Shown: piece after piece, positions 57,701 through 64,000 of the stretch
Position numbering within the stretch: the first letter of the stretch is position 1
How the letters are laid out: each line of letters begins with the position of its first letter
Source of the DNA: Ciona savignyi
Taxonomy: Eukaryota > Chordata > Ascidiacea > Phlebobranchia > Cionidae
NCBI GenBank assembly: GCA_000149265.1
Contig: CH003228.1
Coordinates: forward strand, 72,826 to 136,825
DNA length: 64,000 bases
Direction: 5' to 3'
Translations under genes and position numbers: made by a program
Notes under the pieces: model-generated
Databases searched by the model: none
Seen by the model: only the letters and a program-made list of their open reading frames with translations
What the model was told of the DNA's origin: nothing

Positions 57701-58153
57701 GAACCAATATACCAATCCAACTGTTTTACAGAAAAATTATTAAAAACATATCGACATGCAAGACTTTAATTTGTGCATATATCCATTTGAAATACCATGT
57801 TTTATTGCAATCTTGACAACTCGAGTTCTGCCATCTGTTGTACAGTCACGAAACACTTCCTTCAAATCCTCATTGCCTGTGAGTAAACAACTACTTGTCA
57901 TATGCTTATGAACATAACTTTATTACACCATATTTTACCCTATTTTTATTTGCTTTATTGACAGCATATTTTTTCATTTTATTTTATTTGCTTTATTGAC
58001 AGCATTTAAAAAATTAAGTTAGAACCGGCGCGAGTGTGAACATCCATCATCGGAAGAAAAAATAATTGTTAACGAAAGTGTAAAAAACCATACTTTAAAT
58101 TCCAAACTTTTTTATAAAAACAACTTACATGATATTCCAGTTTGATGAGACAT
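54747..58153 (-). CDS. TWF1: Twinfilin, 9 exons
   Basis: Exons 58153-58129, 57876-57796, 57556-57387, 56799-56704, 56524-56420, 55843-55718, 55637-55487, 55212-55091 and 54905-54747 join to 344 aa (human TWF1 350). Twinfilin binds ADP-actin monomers and filament barbed ends through two ADF-homology domains and binds capping protein with its tail. The start MSHQTGIS matches vertebrates. Domain 1 (about 5-140) has [11 protein letters not shown] and [11 protein letters not shown]; the linker has [12 protein letters not shown]; domain 2 (about 175-310) has [18 protein letters not shown] and MLYSSCKA. The tail has [16 protein letters not shown], the basic capping-protein-binding type. Vertebrate TWF1 and TWF2 probably share this single orthologue, so the symbol is nominal. 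Confidence 0.93.
56855..57000 (-). mobile_element. SINE head fragment in twinfilin intron 3
   Basis: The phrases GGCAATGTCCGTcaatTGCC, TTGCCCAAAGACACAACCG and GAAAGGCGACGCAC match the tRNA-like third of the SINE family. It lies between the exons at 57387 and 56799. Confidence 0.65.
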
Positions 58154-58335
58154 AACAGTCCTCTGCCGTTTTACAGGTTTAACTAAACAGTGTAGCCTAT
58201 TACCTTATCGCTTATCGGTGAGCTAGAATTCGGAAACAGCTGGTGGCAGTTCTAAGAGGGCCCACCCCAAAGATGTGCGTGGGCCGTAGAGTATAAAAAC
58301 ATTGACTCCTTTGTTGTTAAGTCTAAGACAAATAG

Positions 58336-58394
<59 letters not shown>

Positions 58395-58791
58395 CTTCAA
58401 AAATTTCTGTTTGTGCTTTACTGCTTTGAAGTTCTGATCATATTCCGTAACAAAAAAGTATATTTTTTGATATACTGTTTAGGTTTTAGCGAAGTTAAAT
58501 TTCAGATGACACCAAAACAATGGATAAAATAGTTATATACGTATATTTTTTTATATCTTACCTTATTACCATAACAAGAATGATTTCGTCAGTATAAGTT
58601 GACAATGTCCAGTGCTGTGAAATATTTGTCCCCACCTTGGCGAATAACTGTTCATGACGACTTATACTTTGATTGTTTGTTCATTTCTTTAATTTGTTCA
58701 AGGTTTGCAAGTTAGTTTGTTAATATAGTTACGTATTTTGATTATTTTTGCGATCCTAAGAAATTTATTACCATTAACATCAATTTGCGCA
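58154..58791. promoter_or_regulatory. Divergent promoter region of twinfilin and SUCLA2 with (AT)n microsatellite
   Basis: The two genes start 638 bp apart on opposite strands. An (AT)27 tract occupies about 58339-58392. No TATA box is clear near either ATG. A bidirectional promoter is inferred from spacing only. Confidence 0.5.
58339..58392. repeat. (AT)27 microsatellite
   Basis: Uninterrupted AT dinucleotides between two divergent genes, probably length-polymorphic. Confidence 0.9.
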
Positions 58792-61700
58792 ATGTCATCT
58801 GTATTTCGTAGTGTTTTTCGAAAACAGCGATGCCTTGGAAATCTTGCAAATTCAACTTCGAAGGTAAGCATTGATTAAGCGTAATGAAGTGTGAATATAC
58901 TTAGTCGGTCAACCTTAAAAGTGAAAATTTTATTTGAAACTAACCACTTACTTATCTCTTGTCAAAACACTTGCTTTAATCAAATGTTACACATCTACAT
59001 CTGTCAAGCCAATTTTTATGGGTAAAAAGTTTATTTCAAAAAGAAAAATCCATGTAACTAGAACATACATAATCATAATTAAAGATATTGGTTTTATTGT
59101 AATATCCAATTGTGCATTACAATTTTAACAACATTTTATACAGCTATTAAATGGCTAATTTCAGATTACAAGTGTCATACAGGCAAAGAGAAATCTTTCC
59201 ATCCATGAATACTTGAGTCTTGGACTGCTGAAGGAAGCTGGAATATCGACACCAATAGGCGATGTGGCCTCCACACCAGAAGAAGCTTACAACATTGCAA
59301 AGAACCTAAGTAAACTTTAAAATACCCAATTTGCCCTTGATTTTTGTAATTGTGTGGTAAGAATACCTAAACTGTGCATGCGGTAATGACACTAAACTAA
59401 TATTTATTTCAAATGTATATTGTAATAATAAAATGTCTAAATTTCCAAAATATTTGTATTTGAGCACACTCAGGATTGTTGTGCTGTAATACATGTGATT
59501 TCTTGTGTGCAGTACCAATATGTGTCTACAAAAGCAATTTTTAATGCAGGTACTACCGATGCAGTTGTTAAAGCTCAAGTTTTGGCTGGAGGTCGAGGAA
59601 AAGGTCATTTCACTAGTGGATTACAGGGGGGTGTGAAAATTGTGTACTCGTAAGTACAACTTGTTTACAGTGTCATTTCATTTTGGGCTGTAAAGAATAC
59701 CCCATACATTTGTACCAGTAACTGTTAAACAAAAGGAAAAAGGGTGAGACAGCCAATAATATAGTGTATAAACCGATTCTTTGCTTGTCTGTTATTGTTA
59801 AATACATTTCCTTTGGGTTAATTTATCATTAAATATTAACAAAACATTAATAAATCAACAATGCAATATTAAACAGCATTTCGGTATTCAGATACTTTTC
59901 CTATATATGGCTTTCTCTTTTCGTATCATATAAATGTTGTAGACCAGATGAGGTAAAGGAAGTTGCAAGCCAAATGCTGGGAAACCAATTAATTACAAAA
60001 CAAACCGGTGAAAAGGGAAGGATATGTAGTAAAGTACTTGTGGTAGAACGGAAATATGTTCGAAGGGAATTCTACTTTGCTATTACGATGGAACGTGGAA
60101 CCGAAACAGTTTGTAAGTTTTCCCTTTCTTAACATGACTTATTGGTATGTACTAAATTTCGTTGTTGCTTTAATACTTGGACTTCGTACTTAAAATGTTA
60201 AATAACTAGACAAACTTAAAGGTAACTAAATAAGAAATTGATATTATGGTCAATGTTTCTTTTAACATAAAACAGTAGCAAAAAATACCACGTTTAAGTG
60301 TTAAATTCGTAAAGTCCGCATGAAACATGGATAAGAATTAGCTTGTTAAATAATGATCACTTTGTTATAGGGACCGGTGTTGATAGGCAGTGCTCAAGGT
60401 GGCATGGATATTGAAGCTGTTGCTTCCAATACACCCGAAGCTATTCTAAAAGAATATGTTGACATTAATAAGGGTACGTGTGAATGTATATAATAAACCT
60501 GATCTAGTATTTGGCATTTTAAGATTTTTAAGACTGTCCTTTGGGAATAAATAATAAACTATTTTAGTACTTGTTGTTATTTTTCTCTCAACATCTGTAT
60601 GAATGAAGTGCTGATGTTAATAATGCGTTGTGAGGTTGTTCAGAGGCACAAGCGCTAAGCCTAGCTAAGCGGATGGGTTTTACCGATGCCAACTGCCAAC
60701 AAGCAGCAGATTGCATTTTAAAAATGTACAACCTTTTTATATCGAAAGATGCAACACTAATTGAAATCAACCCCATGGCTGAGGATTCCGAAGGAAATGG
60801 TAAAATGCATGAACTTAGTTACTTTCGCTGGTCAAAATAACCTTATTAAGTTAAATCATATATTAAGAGTATAAAAGATATTAAGAGTTTTAAGAATTTA
60901 TTTTAATTCTCATATTTGCGTTGAAATATTTGCCTAACACAAAACTTTAAATACCAAACTAAGTTTGCGAAAAAAGATAAAAAGTAACAGGACTACATTG
61001 TTGCAGTAATGTGCATGGATGCCAAACTTAACTTTGATGATAATGCTGCCCACCGACAAAAGGAGATTTTCAGTTTAAGGGATTGGTCTCAAGAAGATGA
61101 GAGAGACGTCCAAGCTGCCAAAGCTGATATCAATTACATTGGTCTCGACGGTAACATTGGATGTTTAGGTAAGTTAACTTTCAATCTCTTACTTATAAAT
61201 TGATTTTAAAGACAGGGATATACTGCGAGTTCTTAAGAACTTTGAGCTGTTCATTAAAGAAACTATGATTTTCTACCAATATGAGTCGGCGATTAACTTA
61301 GACTATTCGTGTGCAAAACTCTTATTATAGATTCTTATTTATTTTGCCTATGTTAGCTTCGAAACTTTTATTGCCCAGGACTAATTTCTGTGATTCGCAT
61401 GCACTCATTTCACACCTTTTTTTTGTAAAAAAAGTCAACTTGTGATTGTTTGAAATTGAGATTAGAATTGACTCCCGAACGTTTTAACGGAATTAATGAT
61501 ATTAATGACATTTATACTGCAAGTAATCCGTGTATGAGATCAACGTTTTTGTTCGTTTTTTATATAAAATTTTAATTTAAATAAAGGTTAATAATGATCA
61601 AAGGATAATATCACAATGAGGCTTCATTTAAATGTGTTGACTTTAAATACTGCTGTAACCACTTATTATACATAATACACACAACAGAGGTGATTAAGTA

Positions 61701-62755
61701 ACTCCACCAGGATTTGACTCTGTGCCATATGTTTCTCTACATAACCATTTACGTTGTACAGTGAATGGAGCTGGGCTGGCAATGGCTACAATGGACATCA
61801 TCAAACTGCACGGAGGAACTCCCGCCAACTTCCTCGATGTGGGAGGCGGAGCTACTGCAGATCAAGTTATGGAAGCGTTCAAACTTATTACCTCTGATCA
61901 AAATGTAAGAGTGCATATGAAGGCCAAATGCCATTTTTTATGCACCAATTCTTATTCTCCAATATGAGTTCTGACATATTTATTATTTTGCAATTAGCTA
62001 CAGTTTCTACTTATGAATTTGTGGATTTGCCTTAAAATATTATTTTCTTAAACCTTAACATTTTTTCTTGTCTTTATATTACATGTATTCTTCTTTATCT
62101 TAAAATTAATTGTTTCAGGTTAATTCGATCCTTGTGAATATATTTGGAGGCATCATGAGGTGTGATGTGATAGCACAAGGCATCATACAAGCTGCACAGC
62201 AGTTGGATTTAAAAATCCCCATCATTGTTCGACTGCAAGGTTAGTTCCTGTCAAGTTTACTTAAAAAGATGATTTTTATTCTCAGCAACAAATAACCAAG
62301 GGTCATTGTAAGGGTTACGGGAGTTTTCTATTCATATCAACAACTCTAAAAATATTAAATATTTGTTCCGTAAATAGAATTGTGGACAATACAACTTGCT
62401 GCTAGTGAGTTTTTATAGGCAATTCACATTATCAACATTATATAATAAGCATGGGTATCTCACGTTCTCATGGTTTTGCTCGCACTTTAATAAGAAACAA
62501 ATAATAAATCATTTCTTCTACAGGTACAAAAGTAGAGGATGCCAAGGCCCTAATTGCACAATCAGAGCTCAAAATTCTAACCTGTGACAGTCTAAATGAA
62601 GCTGCTAAGATGGTTAGTAGCCATTGCCTTGTACAACTTAACTTTTTACTTCGTGTTTAAAAGTTATATTTAATTTGCAGGTGGTTAAACTTTCTGACAT
62701 AGTTGGACTTGCCAAAGAAGCCTCAATTGACGTTAAATTTGAACTTCCAATTTAA
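58792..62755 (+). CDS. SUCLA2: Succinyl-CoA synthetase beta subunit, ADP-forming, mitochondrial, 11 exons
   Basis: Exons 58792-58863, 59165-59309, 59550-59649, 59943-60108, 60371-60473, 60644-60799, 61007-61168, 61762-61904, 62119-62239, 62524-62612 and 62681-62755 join to 443 aa (human 463). It pairs with SUCLG1 in the mitochondrial matrix to make ATP from succinyl-CoA in the TCA cycle. Exon 1 encodes an Arg-rich, acid-free leader ([13 protein letters not shown]) typical of matrix targeting. The ATP-grasp part includes VLAGGRGKG and [11 protein letters not shown], then [10 protein letters not shown]. The ligase domain has [33 protein letters not shown] and [16 protein letters not shown]. The sequence is closer to SUCLA2 than to GTP-forming SUCLG2. 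Exon 4 needs the weak donor ACA/GTTTGT to keep the frame. Confidence 0.93.
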
Positions 62756-64000
62756 ATACTTGCCTGTATTATTTATTTGTTGGTTAAAAGTTCAGGGATT
62801 AAAATTTTGGGTAAGCTTTCATTAAGCAGTATTTGCACATTTTCAAACTTTAATTATCCGATCAATTCTTAAAAGTTCAAGCAAACGTGTAAAATAATTG
62901 CCCAGAATTACTTCTAACTGTTCTTTTGTTTATGTTTCAAATATATAAGACCCTTTCGAATGCAAACAATATTGCTTTCTATTTGTTTATTATGACAAAA
63001 ATCGTAATATCTAATTAGTTTGTTTTCCCCTTGGAAATTAAATGTAATTCTATTTTTATGTCTTCATTTTAATGAAACCGTACAGGTGCATATTGCAAAC
63101 GTTAAATATAATTTATCTATGGTATTTGCTGGCGGGTGTGGGAACAGTGTATCTGCTTTTATAATTTCGAGGGTATATAAGTTGCTGGAAATATTCTATA
63201 GTTGAAGGGTAGTGGAGGCTTCCGCAACTCTTTTTCAACAATTTTAATCATCATCTTGTTGATTTGTCCCATCAACTCGCAGCCACCGTATGTTCAGTGG
63301 TAATTGGAACGAGCAAAAACTTAGAATCGTCTTCATCGTGTTTAACTAACACGCTTGTTCTGTCTTGCACACAAAGTGCTCACATGCATTATGGTAGTTC
63401 GGTTGCTTAGTAACAACATACCCGCTGTCGATTTTAAACTGGAGTGCAATCTTGTACTCGTTGTTTAATATCTTGACGTTAACAAAAATATATAATACGA
63501 GTTCTTTGTGTAAAAGTGTAACAACGCCAGAAATTAGAAGAATTACAACACCAGTGGTATCGAATAAAAATATCAATGTTTAAACAAGCAGACTTTTCAC
63601 AGCATTGATTTATAGACTTAGGTCAAACTTCATCAACACAGTAAGTACTGAAGACCTCTGTTCTACAGTCAATACAGTTACTTAGAATCATGGATAAACA
63701 GCGAGTGGAAAACACGCATATTCGGAATTTCAGCGACCATGGTTGGGTCTACCAGACATATATTTCTACACAAATTACTAAGTTCTCATTTGGTTTTGTC
63801 CGACCAACAAACTACAAGGCTCAAATTGAAAAAATAAAACGTCTGATATAAGTATATTTTCAAATATTCGGGCAAATGAATAACTCGGTTTATTTTACAG
63901 CGTTTTCAAATTTAAAGAGGTATAAAATGAATCTGCAGATTCGTAAGAAATAATCTACAAAAAAACACAATTGAACTTAAAACTAGAGATACACAATTTA
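62756..64000. other. 3' flank of SUCLA2, no confident gene
   Basis: A minus-strand open frame at 63576-63346 (about 76 codons, hydrophobic start, four Cys/His near the end, no ATG) and a plus-strand ATG frame at 63690-63851 (53 aa, start MDKQRVENTHIRNF) are visible, but neither resembles a known protein. Either could be an exon of a gene running out of the window. Confidence 0.3.

Noticed and set aside
58302-58532. Frame with an Ile-Tyr repeat
   Set aside because: Translation of the (AT)n microsatellite.

Overview
Eukaryotic, AT-rich, intron-dense DNA, most probably from a sea squirt of the genus Ciona or a close relative. Proteins rebuilt across GT-AG introns align well with chordate orthologues, introns go down to about 54-65 bp, and tRNA-derived SINEs and short DNA transposons fill introns and gaps. 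The species is inferred; the gene identities rest on exon-by-exon reading in which reading-frame phase closes in every multi-exon model.

Layout. 1-7165: a small gene for a secreted Arg/Trp-rich peptide (+, 354-781), a gutted BEL/Pao LTR retrotransposon with near-identical LTRs and a 17-bp satellite in its leader (1338-5348), a Ty3/gypsy reverse-transcriptase relic (5840-6449), and a broken inverted copy of the peptide gene (-, 6450-7165). 8054-13751 (+): LPCAT3/MBOAT5 lysophospholipid acyltransferase, 13 exons, 460 aa. 14989-15496: hAT-type MITE. 15939-17040 (-): an unrecognised 205-aa single-pass membrane protein with an incomplete EGF-like end. 18902-37693 (+): ELYS/AHCTF1 nucleoporin, 41 exons, about 2147 aa. 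37914-41181 (-): alpha-L-fucosidase, 6 exons, 489 aa, convergent with ELYS, followed upstream by a decayed fucosidase copy (about 41945-42700). 44657-47466: three transposons nested in one another. 49244-52030 (+): CYP2-like cytochrome P450, 5 exons, 501 aa. 54747-58153 (-): twinfilin, 9 exons, 344 aa. 58792-62755 (+): SUCLA2, beta subunit of ADP-forming succinyl-CoA synthetase, 11 exons, 443 aa, divergent from twinfilin.

The conserved genes are unrelated housekeeping functions (membrane lipid remodelling, nuclear pore assembly, lysosomal glycan breakdown, oxidative metabolism, actin dynamics, TCA cycle) and do not form a pathway. The most novel items are the cationic peptide gene with its inverted, promoter-conserving relic, the membrane/EGF-like protein, and the nested transposon stack. 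No CRISPR array, bacterial operon, rRNA or intact tRNA gene was seen.
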